The notes under the pieces are model-generated. The model had not been told where the DNA came from and searched no databases. It worked only from the letters and a program-made list of their open reading frames with translations. The translations under genes and the position numbers were made by a program. From NCBI GenBank assembly GCA_020846005.1, contig JADLEQ010000003.1:1-64000 (forward strand): a stretch of DNA of 64,000 nt, given 5' to 3'. Positions 6,754 to 14,669 of this stretch are shown in pieces. Source of the stretch: Polyangiaceae bacterium. GTDB taxonomy: Bacteria > Myxococcota_A > Polyangia > Polyangiales > Polyangiaceae. The stretch's first letter is position 1, and the number at the start of each line of letters is the position of its first letter.

Positions 6754-8760
6754 GTGGGCGGCGCTGAGGAGCGCGGGAGCGCCGGCGTCGAGGCGGCCCG
6801 GCCAGTGGCCGCCGGCCTCGCGCTGGACGAGGCGGCCGCGCGTGCCGTGATCGCAGCGGCCGACACCTCGGGGATCGGGATCGTCGTCGCCCGGCAGGCG
6901 GAGGTGGGGCGCCGCCTGCTGTGGGTGAGCGACGCCGTGTGCTCCATGACGGGCCGGACCCGCGAGGAGCTCCTCGCGATGTCGCCTCAGGATCTGGTCA
7001 TCCCCGAGGAGCGCGGCCCGCTGCAGGAGGTCGCCGCGGAGGTGATCTCGGGGCGGTGCCCCCGCCAGCGCCTGGTCGTGAGCGCGGCGCGGGTGGACGG
7101 CTCGCTGCTGCCTGTGGAGTTCTCGTACACAAGCGTGGAGTCTGCCGCGGGCGCGCTCGTGGTCGGCTTCCTCGTCGATCTGTCGGAGCGGCGTCACGCC
7201 GAGTCGGCGCTGCGATCGGTGGACGACCGGTTCCGCGGGGTGATCGAGGCCGCGCCGGAGGCGGTGTGGATCGCGGGCCAGCGCGGGCTCGTCTACGCCA
7301 ACCGCGCCGCGCTCGACCTCTTCGGTGTGGGCGACTTCGAGTCGGTGCGGGGGGTGGATCCGCGCCGCTTCGTCGACCCAGCGGATCTCACGCTCTTCGA
7401 GGAGCGCTCGCGCGCGCTGCTGCGGCCGCGCGGTCGGGTGCCACCGTTCGAGCTCCGCGCGCAGCGCGCCGACGGCGCCGAGATCGAGCTCGAGGTGAGC
7501 TCCATCGCCATCGACTACGAGGGCGAGGTCGCGATCCTGTCGTTCGGGCGCGACGTGAAGGAGCGCCGCGCCCTCGAGTCGAAGGTCCAGCAGTCCGAAC
7601 GTCTGGCGGCGCTCGGCCTCCTCGCGGGGGGCATGGCGAACCGGATCGACGATCCCTTGTCCCGCGTGTTGTTGGAGCTCGATCTGCTCCGCGGCGACCT
7701 CTCGCGGCTGCGGGACGCCGACAGCGCGCGCCGCGCGCGGAGCCGGGTGCGCGAGGCCATCGCGGCGACGGAGCGCGTGGCGGCTGCCGTGCGGAGCGCG
7801 CGGCTCGTGGCGCGGACCGGCGATGGCGCACCGGCGCCGGTCGACGTGGCGGGCGTCCTAGGCGACGTGCTGGCCCTGGTCGGCGAGGAGCTGCGATCGC
7901 GGTCGCGCTTCCGCGCGACGGTGGACGAGGCGCCGCTCCTGCTCGCGCGGGCGGGGCAGGTCGAGCGGCTGCTCCTCGATCTGCTCGCCTACGGTGCGCG
8001 GAGCGTGCCGAGCGACGGCAGCGGCGCGCTGGCCCTGCGGGTCGCCAGGCTCGCCGAGGACGTCGTGATCGAGCTGGAGGTCGACATCCCGGCGGGCCGC
8101 GATCGGCGGCCCGGCGGTTCGGCCGTCGACGCGGAGCTCGGGCTGCTCGTGTGCCGAGGGCTCGCGCGTGAGCTGGGCGGCGACCTCGAGCTCGACCGGC
8201 TGACCGAGTCGCGCTGGCTGGTGGTGGTGCGGTTGCCCGCCGTGCTCGACCCCGACGCGCGGGATCCGATCGCGTCGACCTCCTCGGCGCCGCCGTCGTC
8301 CGTACGTCACGCGCGGCTCTTCGTGATCGACGACGATCCGAGCGTCCTCGAGGCGGTGCGGCTCGTGCTCGAGCGCGATCACGCCGTCGAGACGTTCACG
8401 AGCGCCGCCGACGCGCTCCCACGCCTCCTGCGGGGGGAGGCCGACATCGTGCTCTGCGATCTGGTGATGCCCGGGCTCTCCGGGATGGAGCTCCACGCGG
8501 TGCTGCGAGAGCGCGCGCCCGAGGTCCGCCGGCGCATGGTCTTCATGACGGGCCTCGCCTTCGGCGGACCGACCGCGGAGTTCCTCGCCAGCGTCGACAA
8601 CCTCCGCATCGAGAAGCCATTCGATCTCGAGTCGCTCCGCCGGCTCGTGCAGCGCGCGCTCCGCTCGCCGGGCGCCGCCGGTCCCGATCAGAGTGTCCCG
8701 TCGAGCCCGGCGCCGGCGAGCCAGGCGTCGCGGGCGGCGGGGCCAGCGAAGGAGTCGTAG
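6754..8760 (+). CDS. Hybrid histidine kinase-like sensor with degenerate kinase core
   Basis: A 668-residue cytoplasmic protein: two PAS domains (about 25-145 and 150-285), a HisKA-like dimerisation helix (about 286-350), a HATPase-like domain (about 365-505) and a C-terminal receiver (about 520-640). The receiver is intact: acidic D526-D528, phosphoacceptor D569 in LCDLVMPG, and K621 in EKPF. The kinase core is not: the H-box reads GGMANRIDDPL, with Asn296 where AHEINNPL has the phosphorylated His. The N-box reads LLAYGARSV, without the Mg-binding Asn, and no DNGPGI-type G1 box is seen, although the late ELGLLVCRGLA motif survives. It is thus probably a pseudokinase that signals through PAS dimerisation and a receiver fed by another kinase. 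GTG start at 6754 is provisional. The 3' end overlaps the opposite-strand gene by 73 bases. Confidence 0.85.
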   Translation: MGGAEERGSAGVEAARPVAAGLALDEAAARAVIAAADTSGIGIVVARQAEVGRRLLWVSDAVCSMTGRTREELLAMSPQDLVIPEERGPLQEVAAEVISGRCPRQRLVVSAARVDGSLLPVEFSYTSVESAAGALVVGFLVDLSERRHAESALRSVDDRFRGVIEAAPEAVWIAGQRGLVYANRAALDLFGVGDFESVRGVDPRRFVDPADLTLFEERSRALLRPRGRVPPFELRAQRADGAEIELEVSSIAIDYEGEVAILSFGRDVKERRALESKVQQSERLAALGLLAGGMANRIDDPLSRVLLELDLLRGDLSRLRDADSARRARSRVREAIAATERVAAAVRSARLVARTGDGAPAPVDVAGVLGDVLALVGEELRSRSRFRATVDEAPLLLARAGQVERLLLDLLAYGARSVPSDGSGALALRVARLAEDVVIELEVDIPAGRDRRPGGSAVDAELGLLVCRGLARELGGDLELDRLTESRWLVVVRLPAVLDPDARDPIASTSSAPPSSVRHARLFVIDDDPSVLEAVRLVLERDHAVETFTSAADALPRLLRGEADIVLCDLVMPGLSGMELHAVLRERAPEVRRRMVFMTGLAFGGPTAEFLASVDNLRIEKPFDLESLRRLVQRALRSPGAAGPDQSVPSSPAPASQASRAAGPAKES

Positions 8761-9779
8761 CGGGACCACATGCGCCCGAGCTGCAGCGCGGGGCGCGCCC
8801 AGCCCAGGCGCCAGCCGAGATGCACCTGGACGCGGACCGTCCAGAGCGCGGCGAGCTCGGCGTCGGCCGTGCGGTAGCGGGGGAGAGAAGTGGCGTCGGC
8901 GACGTAGCGCTCGCGCTGGAAGTCGGCGGCGCCCTGGAGCGTCGCGCGCGCGTCGGCGCGCAGGAGCCAACCGAGGCCCGGGCTCTCCAGCGCGCCGCTC
9001 GCGTCGACGGTGTGAGCGACCAGGCCCCAGTCGTCGCCGGCCCAGCGGTAGCCGCCCCCGAGGGCGCTCGTCGGGGTCGGCGCCCACGCGAGCCGGAGCG
9101 CGCCGGCCAGCGTGAGCCGCCGGCCCGGGTGGGTCTCCGGTACCGCGAGGATGCCCCCGGGGGTGCCGTGGACGCCCACCCACCGATACGGATTGGCGAA
9201 GCAGCCCGGGCGCTCGTCGCAGGTGTGGCCGCTCGCCGTGGCGAGCGCAGCCCACGTGAGCTCGCGCGTCGCGATCGCGCTCCACGCCAGATCGATCCGG
9301 TGCCCCAGCGCGCTCGCCTCATAGGAGGGATCGTCGGCGCGCCCGATCCGCTCCACGACGACCTGGTAGCGCCCGCTCACCTTCGCCATGCCGTCCCCGA
9401 CCTCCCGCGCCAGCCCGAACGACGGCGCCTGCGCGAGGTGATCGCCCTCGAGGCTGACGCCGTAGGTGGCCCGCGCCTCGGTGCGCTCGGTGAGCGGGTG
9501 CGCGACGCCCACCGAGAGCTGCTGGCGCGCCTCCTCGAAGCGCGTCGCGGCGGAGACGGCGTCGACGGTCAGCGCCTGCGTCGCGCCGCTCACGAGGTCG
9601 ACCGCGTAGTCCGCAAACGCGCGCGATCGATCCACCTCGATCTCCTCCCGGACCGAGGGCGTGACGACCGTGAGGCGCGGATCCTCGTAGACGTGGACGC
9701 GCGCGCCCGGCGAGTGCGTCGCCTGACCGCCGCACGCGAGCGCCAACGCCGCGGGCAGCGCGCTCAGCGGCAGCCGCAC
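8688..9779 (-). CDS. DUF3570 outer-membrane beta-barrel protein
   Basis: A 363-residue protein with a signal peptide (ALPAALALACGG) and a body of alternating strands ending in an aromatic-rich barrel closure. The early segment with VYEDPRLTVVTPS and the region around SGATQALTVDAVSAAT match the DUF3570 family, whose members are predicted outer-membrane barrels and typically sit next to DUF4266 lipoproteins. Here it is the last gene of the Fur-box operon, starting at a GTG that overlaps the DUF4266 gene by 16 bases. A role in extracytoplasmic redox or metal handling is inferred from this recurrent pairing. Its 3' end runs 73 bases into the convergent sensor gene. Confidence 0.75.
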   Translation of the reverse strand: MRLPLSALPAALALACGGQATHSPGARVHVYEDPRLTVVTPSVREEIEVDRSRAFADYAVDLVSGATQALTVDAVSAATRFEEARQQLSVGVAHPLTERTEARATYGVSLEGDHLAQAPSFGLAREVGDGMAKVSGRYQVVVERIGRADDPSYEASALGHRIDLAWSAIATRELTWAALATASGHTCDERPGCFANPYRWVGVHGTPGGILAVPETHPGRRLTLAGALRLAWAPTPTSALGGGYRWAGDDWGLVAHTVDASGALESPGLGWLLRADARATLQGAADFQRERYVADATSLPRYRTADAELAALWTVRVQVHLGWRLGWARPALQLGRMWSRYDSFAGPAARDAWLAGAGLDGTL

Positions 9780-9976
9780 GAGGCGCCCTCTCCGGCGGAC
9801 GCCCCGATCGCGCTCTCTCGCAGATCGGCGACGTGCTCGTCGAAGGCGGAGTCGAGCGGCGGCTTCGGCTGCATCGTCGGCTGGACGACGCGCCCGCGCT
9901 GGTACGGGGGCACGTATCCGCCACAGGCGGACGCGACCAGCAACCCGGCCACGGAGAGCGCGCGAGCGAGCGTCAT
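9764..9976 (-). CDS. DUF4266 small lipoprotein
   Basis: A 70-residue lipoprotein: signal peptide with lipobox VASAC (Cys18), then YVPPYQRGRV, an M-x4-PPLDSAFDEHV stretch and a C-terminal Gly/Ser-rich segment ending in CGCR. This is the standard DUF4266 layout (P-x-Y-x-RG near the mature N-terminus and a terminal GxCGC-type tail that could bind a metal or cofactor). DUF4266 genes commonly neighbour DUF3570, and in some genomes ApbE and TlpA-type genes; the latter two are absent here. AGGAGTCACCCC lies directly before the ATG. Both ends overlap neighbours, so expression is coupled. Confidence 0.8.
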   Translation of the reverse strand: MTLARALSVAGLLVASACGGYVPPYQRGRVVQPTMQPKPPLDSAFDEHVADLRESAIGASAGEGASCGCR

Positions 9977-10428
9977 GGGGTGACTCCTGCGGCGTGCGCG
10001 GCGCGCACCCACGCTCGCAGGCGGCGCAGGTCGTACTCGACCGGGTCGAGGAAGACCAGCCCGTCCCCATGCTCGGGCGAGCGGGGCTTGACGAGGAGGA
10101 GGCTCTCGTCCGGGCGCCGCGCCTCCGCGACGAACACGGCGGCCTGGCGGAAGTCGTGCTCCAGCTCCTCGGCGGTGAGCGGCGTGTCGAGGTACACGTC
10201 GCCCGGATCGGCGCGGTGGCGACGCGGCGCATAGAGCGAGAGCGGCCGCGACGGGTTGCCGTGACAGCTCGGGTTCGCGCAGCGCTCGGCGAGGACGGGC
10301 TGCGCCTGGTCCGCGAACGCCTCGACTCCGCCGGCGCCCGGCAGCTCCTCGCGCGGCGCGCCGACGCACCCCGCGATCAGCCACGCCGCGAGCGTCGCGG
10401 CGGTCGCGGCGCGCGCCTGGCCCCTCAC
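9973..10428 (-). CDS. Mono-heme c lipoprotein with CX4CH motif
   Basis: A 151-residue exported protein. The signal peptide ends in LIAGC (lipobox), and one heme-c attachment motif is present as CANPSCH, the four-residue-spacer variant known from tetraheme cytochromes c3. The sequence around it (VEAFADQAQPVLAERC) matches the N-terminal heme segments of the much larger upstream protein, suggesting a duplicated cytochrome module. GTG start overlaps the upstream stop (GTGA) and its own stop overlaps the DUF4266 ATG. It probably shuttles electrons between the multiheme protein and partners at the outer membrane; that function is inferred. Confidence 0.75.
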   Translation of the reverse strand: MRGQARAATAATLAAWLIAGCVGAPREELPGAGGVEAFADQAQPVLAERCANPSCHGNPSRPLSLYAPRRHRADPGDVYLDTPLTAEELEHDFRQAAVFVAEARRPDESLLLVKPRSPEHGDGLVFLDPVEYDLRRLRAWVRAAHAAGVTP

Positions 10429-13313
10429 GGCGTGGACCCCCGGAAGGCGGCCCCGAGCTCGATCCACCGCACGAGGATCAGGAGCTCCTCGTCGCTCAGC
10501 GCGGCGTGGCCGCCGTGCTCGGTCGGGTGGGGCGTCCCGGCGCGCGCGAGCGTGCCGGGCGCCTCGAGCTCGCGGCCGGCGAGGAGCTCGATCAGGTGCG
10601 AGCGCCGCGCGCGGCCCTCGGCGTCGTCGATCCACTGCCGGCCGCTCCCCGAGCGGTCGCCCCGCGCGAGGAGGCGCTCATAGGCGACCGAGTAGTGCTC
10701 GGTGGGAGCGCCATCGAGCGTGACGCCGCCGGCAGCGTCCGGCCCGCGGTGGCACTCGACGCACGCGCGATCGAGGAGCGGCTGCACGTCGCGCCGGAAG
10801 TCGACGGTGATCCGGGTCGCGTCTCCGGTCACCGTGGGAGCCAGCGGCCTCCGCGGGTTCTGTCGCTCGAAGCGCGCGAGCGACAGCGACGCGCCGCTCA
10901 CCACGTCCGGCGCGGCGTGCGCCGGCGGGAGCGAGGAGCCTCGGGCGTCACCGTGGCAAGACGCGCAGCGCGTCCCGTAGAGGCCGAGCTCGTCCGCGGT
11001 GGCGATCCCCTGGGTGAGCACCTGCCCGGGCGCGACGTCGAACCACCGGTCGTGGACGGCTCCGATCGTCATGCGGGCTGCGTCCAGCGCGACCGCCCGG
11101 AAGGGGACCCCCGGAGGGAGCTCGGCGTGGAAGCTGCCGTCGGCCGCCACGGGGAGCTCGGCCAGGATCCGCGCGGCGCCGTGCCCGCCGAGCGAGGTCG
11201 TCGTGGCGCCGGGCTCGCCCGCGACGGCGAGCGGGGCCCGGACCTCCGGCGTCGCGGGGACGTGCTCGACCAGGCGGACCCACGCGATCCCCTCGAGCGG
11301 CCGCTTCACGCCCGAGGGCGCCAGGTTGGACAGCAGCGCGTCGATCAGGGGCATCCCCTGGTGACGAACGAGCGCCGGGCGGAGCTCCTCCTCGGGGAGC
11401 GCCGCGTCCTCGACGAACACCGGCGCGCGGCGCGCGATCGGCTCCGGATCGGTGAGCGCCACGCCCGGCTCCTCGACCAGCACGGTGGTCGTCCCGAGCG
11501 TGGGCCCCCCCCCGTCCGCGCGCTCCTCCAGCGCGAGGACCTCGAGGCGCGTCGCGAACGGCGCGTCCGGGTCGCCGGCGTCGAGCGGCGCTGGCTGGTG
11601 GGCGACGAGGATCCGGCCGTCCGCGAGCGGCGCCGGATCCCGCCAGCCGCCGCGCGGCTGGAGCACCACCATGGGCGGCACGTAGCGCTCGAGCGCCGGG
11701 ATGGACGAGGCGGCGCGGGCGTTGATCTCGGGGCCGAGGTTGCGGTCGACGATGGCGACGGAGCCGAGCTCCCATCGCGTCTCGAGCTCACCGGCGATCC
11801 CCGCGTAGCGACCGTCGGGCAGCTCGCGGAGGTCGTGGACCATCGTCTCGACCGGCGTGATGCCGAAGTGCTGGTGGTACTCTGTCTCCAGGCTCGGCGG
11901 GAAGCGGAAGCCATGCGCCCGCGCGCGCCCCGGCACGGTCGCCCGGAGCGCGCTGAACGCCACCTCGCCGCCCGCCTCGTCGCCGAGGTCGTAGAACGTC
12001 GGGCGGCGCTCGACATGGGGGGTATGGGTCCACCGGCGGACGTGCCCCGTCGCCGGGTCGAAGGAGTAGACGTCGGTGTCGACGAGCCCGCCGGACTCGG
12101 AGACCACGCCTGCGCGCGTGGAGACGAACCACACGCTGCCGTCCGGGCCGAAGGACGGATCCCGATCCGTCGCCAGTGCGCCGCCCGGCAGCCGGACGTT
12201 GCCCGACGTCAGCTGGCGCGCCTGGCGCGTCGCGAGGTCCAGAAGCCACAGGTGGTGGCCCTCCTCGGCGCTCGCTCGCAGGGCGAACGCCACCTGGCGG
12301 CCGTCGCGGGACACCGCGGGATCCCGCACGTCGGCGGGGACCCCCGGGTGGAGCGCGGCGGTGAGGTTCTCCAGCCGATCCGGCGCGAGCGACCCGGAGG
12401 TGACGGTGGCGAGCCACACGTCGCTGCCCGGCGCGAACGTCGTCACGTCGTACGGGTGGGCAGGGGCCACCGGGCCCCGCACGTAGACGAAGCCCGTGAT
12501 CGGCGCCGCGCCGGGAGCGGCGCAGCCCGCACCGACCCGGGCCTCGCGCTCGGCGCAGATCCAGCGAGTGAGCGTGTCGACGCCGCCGCCCGGCTCGCCG
12601 TGGAAGAAGTCGAAGTTGAGGCCCTTGTGGACGATCCCCTCGCCGACGGGCTGCGCCTTCCGCACGAGCCGCGACCTGCGCGGATAGCCGTCCAGCGTGA
12701 CCATGCGCAGCGTGAGCTCGTAGTTGTGCCGCGTCGCCGACACCGGGAAGCGACCGTCGATGCCCACGTCGAGCCGATACGGGATGGAACCCGCGGCGGG
12801 GCCGTGACAGGTCGAGGTGAGGCACGTGCCGGCGACGAGGACCGGCTGCACCTCGTCGGCGAAGAGGCGCTCGCGCTCGCCCAGCGGCGCGGGATCCTCG
12901 CCGCCCGCGGTCTCGCGGGCGATCCAGCCGCGGATCGCGCGGTACCCGGTGTCCGATCTGCCAAAGAAGCTCTTGCCCCCGAGGTGCGCGACGCCGCCCG
13001 CCTCGACGCCGAGCGGCTTGCGGAGCAGCGACGACGCGTCGGGATCCGTCGTGTCGATGGCGCGGCGGGTCGTGAGGTACGCGGCGTCCTCGTCCGCCAG
13101 GCGGCCCGCCGAGTCGAGGCGGTAGTGGAGCTGCGCCCAGTCGATGGTCTCCCCGCGCGCCTCGGCGCCCGGGGCCACGCCATGGCACGCGGCGGACGCG
13201 CAGCGCGCCTCGAGGACGGGCACGACCTCGGCGCGGAACTCGTCGCGGGCGGAGTCCGGCGCCCCGCACGCGACGGCCGACGCCGCCAGCACCGCCAGCC
13301 CCACGCGCCTCAT
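10425..13313 (-). CDS. Large multiheme PD40/beta-propeller lipoprotein (HzsA-like)
   Basis: A 962-residue exported protein with a signal peptide ending in SAVAC. Two CX4CH heme motifs occur near the N-terminus (C38-H44 CASAACH; C164-H170 CLTSTCH), each after a V-x-PVL-type helix. Two CX2CH motifs lie near the C-terminus (CASCHGD, CVECHRG). Between them is a PD40/TolB-like propeller with DPAVSRDGRQVAFAL and RDPSFGPDGSVWFVS repeats. The arrangement of propeller plus c-type hemes resembles the alpha-subunit family of hydrazine synthase and its many non-anammox relatives of unknown reaction. It is not evidence for hydrazine chemistry. ATG overlaps the upstream stop. Within the operon it is probably the main redox protein. 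Confidence 0.75.
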   Translation of the reverse strand: MRRVGLAVLAASAVACGAPDSARDEFRAEVVPVLEARCASAACHGVAPGAEARGETIDWAQLHYRLDSAGRLADEDAAYLTTRRAIDTTDPDASSLLRKPLGVEAGGVAHLGGKSFFGRSDTGYRAIRGWIARETAGGEDPAPLGERERLFADEVQPVLVAGTCLTSTCHGPAAGSIPYRLDVGIDGRFPVSATRHNYELTLRMVTLDGYPRRSRLVRKAQPVGEGIVHKGLNFDFFHGEPGGGVDTLTRWICAEREARVGAGCAAPGAAPITGFVYVRGPVAPAHPYDVTTFAPGSDVWLATVTSGSLAPDRLENLTAALHPGVPADVRDPAVSRDGRQVAFALRASAEEGHHLWLLDLATRQARQLTSGNVRLPGGALATDRDPSFGPDGSVWFVSTRAGVVSESGGLVDTDVYSFDPATGHVRRWTHTPHVERRPTFYDLGDEAGGEVAFSALRATVPGRARAHGFRFPPSLETEYHQHFGITPVETMVHDLRELPDGRYAGIAGELETRWELGSVAIVDRNLGPEINARAASSIPALERYVPPMVVLQPRGGWRDPAPLADGRILVAHQPAPLDAGDPDAPFATRLEVLALEERADGGGPTLGTTTVLVEEPGVALTDPEPIARRAPVFVEDAALPEEELRPALVRHQGMPLIDALLSNLAPSGVKRPLEGIAWVRLVEHVPATPEVRAPLAVAGEPGATTTSLGGHGAARILAELPVAADGSFHAELPPGVPFRAVALDAARMTIGAVHDRWFDVAPGQVLTQGIATADELGLYGTRCASCHGDARGSSLPPAHAAPDVVSGASLSLARFERQNPRRPLAPTVTGDATRITVDFRRDVQPLLDRACVECHRGPDAAGGVTLDGAPTEHYSVAYERLLARGDRSGSGRQWIDDAEGRARRSHLIELLAGRELEAPGTLARAGTPHPTEHGGHAALSDEELLILVRWIELGAAFRGSTP

Positions 13314-14668
13314 AGCGACCGCAGGAACTCCAGGAGGGACGCGCGATCCGTCGCGCCCGCCGTGCGGAAGGCCTCGCGCGAAGCGTCGGCCTCGCCGCCG
13401 TGCCAGAGGATGGCCTCCTCCAGCGTGCGCGCGCGGCCGTCGTGGAGGAAGGTCGAGTAGGGGAGGACGGTTTGGCTCAGGCCGAGCCCCCAGAGCGGAG
13501 GCGTGCGCCACTCCGTCCCCGAGGCGTCGAAGTCGGGGCGGGCGTCGGCGAGGTCGAAGCCCATGTTGTGGAGCAGCAGATCCGTGTACGGGTGGATCGT
13601 CTGGTGCGCGAGCGACGCCACAGCGTGAGCGCCGGTCGAGAGCGTCTCCACGTGGCAGCGCGCGCAGCCCGCGCCGCGGAACAACGCCTCTCCGCGCCGG
13701 ACGACCGGATCGTCCCACGCGTCGCGCGCCGGGACGGCGAGCGTGCGCGTGTAGAACACCACCGCCTCGAGCGTCGCTTCGTCCACCTCGACGGTGCCGC
13801 CCGGGCCGGGGAAGACGGAGGAGCTCACGCCCATGTCGGCGGCGTACGCGCCGGCCGCCTGCTGCCGGAGCTCGGGCGCGTTCGCCTTCCAGCCGAAGCG
13901 ACCGACCACCGCCTCGCCGGCCTCGACGCTCCACACGCGGTTGGCCCGTCCCGAGATCCCGTCGCCGTCGGCGTCGTCCGGATCGGCCAGGGCGAGGAGC
14001 GACGCCTCCGGCACCGCCTCGAGGAGCCCGAGCCCGAAGACCGGGGGGGGGATACGGGGGGACGCCAAGACCTCCCCGGGGAGCGGCGCTCCGTCCGGGC
14101 GCGTGAGCGTCACGCGCGGCGAGCGGAGCTCGTAGGGCTCGCCGTCCGCGTAGGCGCCGGCCCGCGGGATCCACTCAAGGCGGACGGTCGCCTCCGGCTC
14201 GGCGCCATACACCGCGTGATCCTGGAGCTGGGTCCCGAGCCCGGGCGCCGGGATCGGCCCGCCGGGCAGCTCCGGCTCGCCCTCGAGCACGCTCACCCGC
14301 ACGAGGAGCGGGCTGCCGAGCGGACCCTGGCCGGCGACGGCGAGGCCGCGCCCGTCGCGGACGTGGCACTTCAGGCAGGCGTCGTTGTTGAACAAGGGCC
14401 CGAGGCCCGGGTTCACGACGGCGGGGGGCGTGACGAACGTCGCCTCGAAGGCCACGTCCCCCGCGAGGTGCAGCTCGAGCTCGGTGTCGGAGAGCGCTGG
14501 GGCGGGGAAGCTGAACGCGTTCGACGAGCGGCTCGCGACCGTCGTGTCGCCACCGGCGCGCGGCGCCGGCCCCACCTCCGGTCGCGGCTCCGCCGACCCG
14601 CACGCGCCCGAGACGAGCGCAGCGAGCGCGGCGACGGACGCCGATCGGGCGGTCCCGCGCGAGCCCAC
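13310..14668 (-). CDS. Di-heme oxidoreductase (DUF1111 family)
   Basis: A 452-residue exported protein with a lipoprotein-like signal (LVSGACGS). Two heme-c motifs, CLKCH in the N-terminal half and CARCH in the C-terminal half, each with the family surroundings (GPLFNNDACLKCHVRDGRG; GEALFRGAGCARCH), together with YSTFLHDGRA and ILWHGGEA, identify the DUF1111 di-heme oxidoreductase family. Members are MauG-like periplasmic or surface cytochromes and are frequently encoded next to imelysin-family iron-uptake proteins, exactly as here. GTG start one base after the imelysin stop. It may reduce or oxidise iron or a protein partner during uptake; the substrate is unknown. Confidence 0.85.
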   Translation of the reverse strand: MGSRGTARSASVAALAALVSGACGSAEPRPEVGPAPRAGGDTTVASRSSNAFSFPAPALSDTELELHLAGDVAFEATFVTPPAVVNPGLGPLFNNDACLKCHVRDGRGLAVAGQGPLGSPLLVRVSVLEGEPELPGGPIPAPGLGTQLQDHAVYGAEPEATVRLEWIPRAGAYADGEPYELRSPRVTLTRPDGAPLPGEVLASPRIPPPVFGLGLLEAVPEASLLALADPDDADGDGISGRANRVWSVEAGEAVVGRFGWKANAPELRQQAAGAYAADMGVSSSVFPGPGGTVEVDEATLEAVVFYTRTLAVPARDAWDDPVVRRGEALFRGAGCARCHVETLSTGAHAVASLAHQTIHPYTDLLLHNMGFDLADARPDFDASGTEWRTPPLWGLGLSQTVLPYSTFLHDGRARTLEEAILWHGGEADASREAFRTAGATDRASLLEFLRSL

Positions 14669-14669
14669 G

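Noticed and set aside
10425-13313. Hydrazine synthase (anammox) activity for the HzsA-like protein
   Set aside because: Only the propeller-plus-heme architecture is shared; the beta and gamma subunits and other anammox genes are absent, and such relatives are widespread outside anammox bacteria.
10506-13460. Very long open frame on the plus strand (nearly 3 kb)
   Set aside because: It is antisense to the multiheme gene, lacks any family motif and is Arg/Glu/Gly-rich, as expected from high-GC shadow frames. The minus-strand frame has heme and PD40 motifs.
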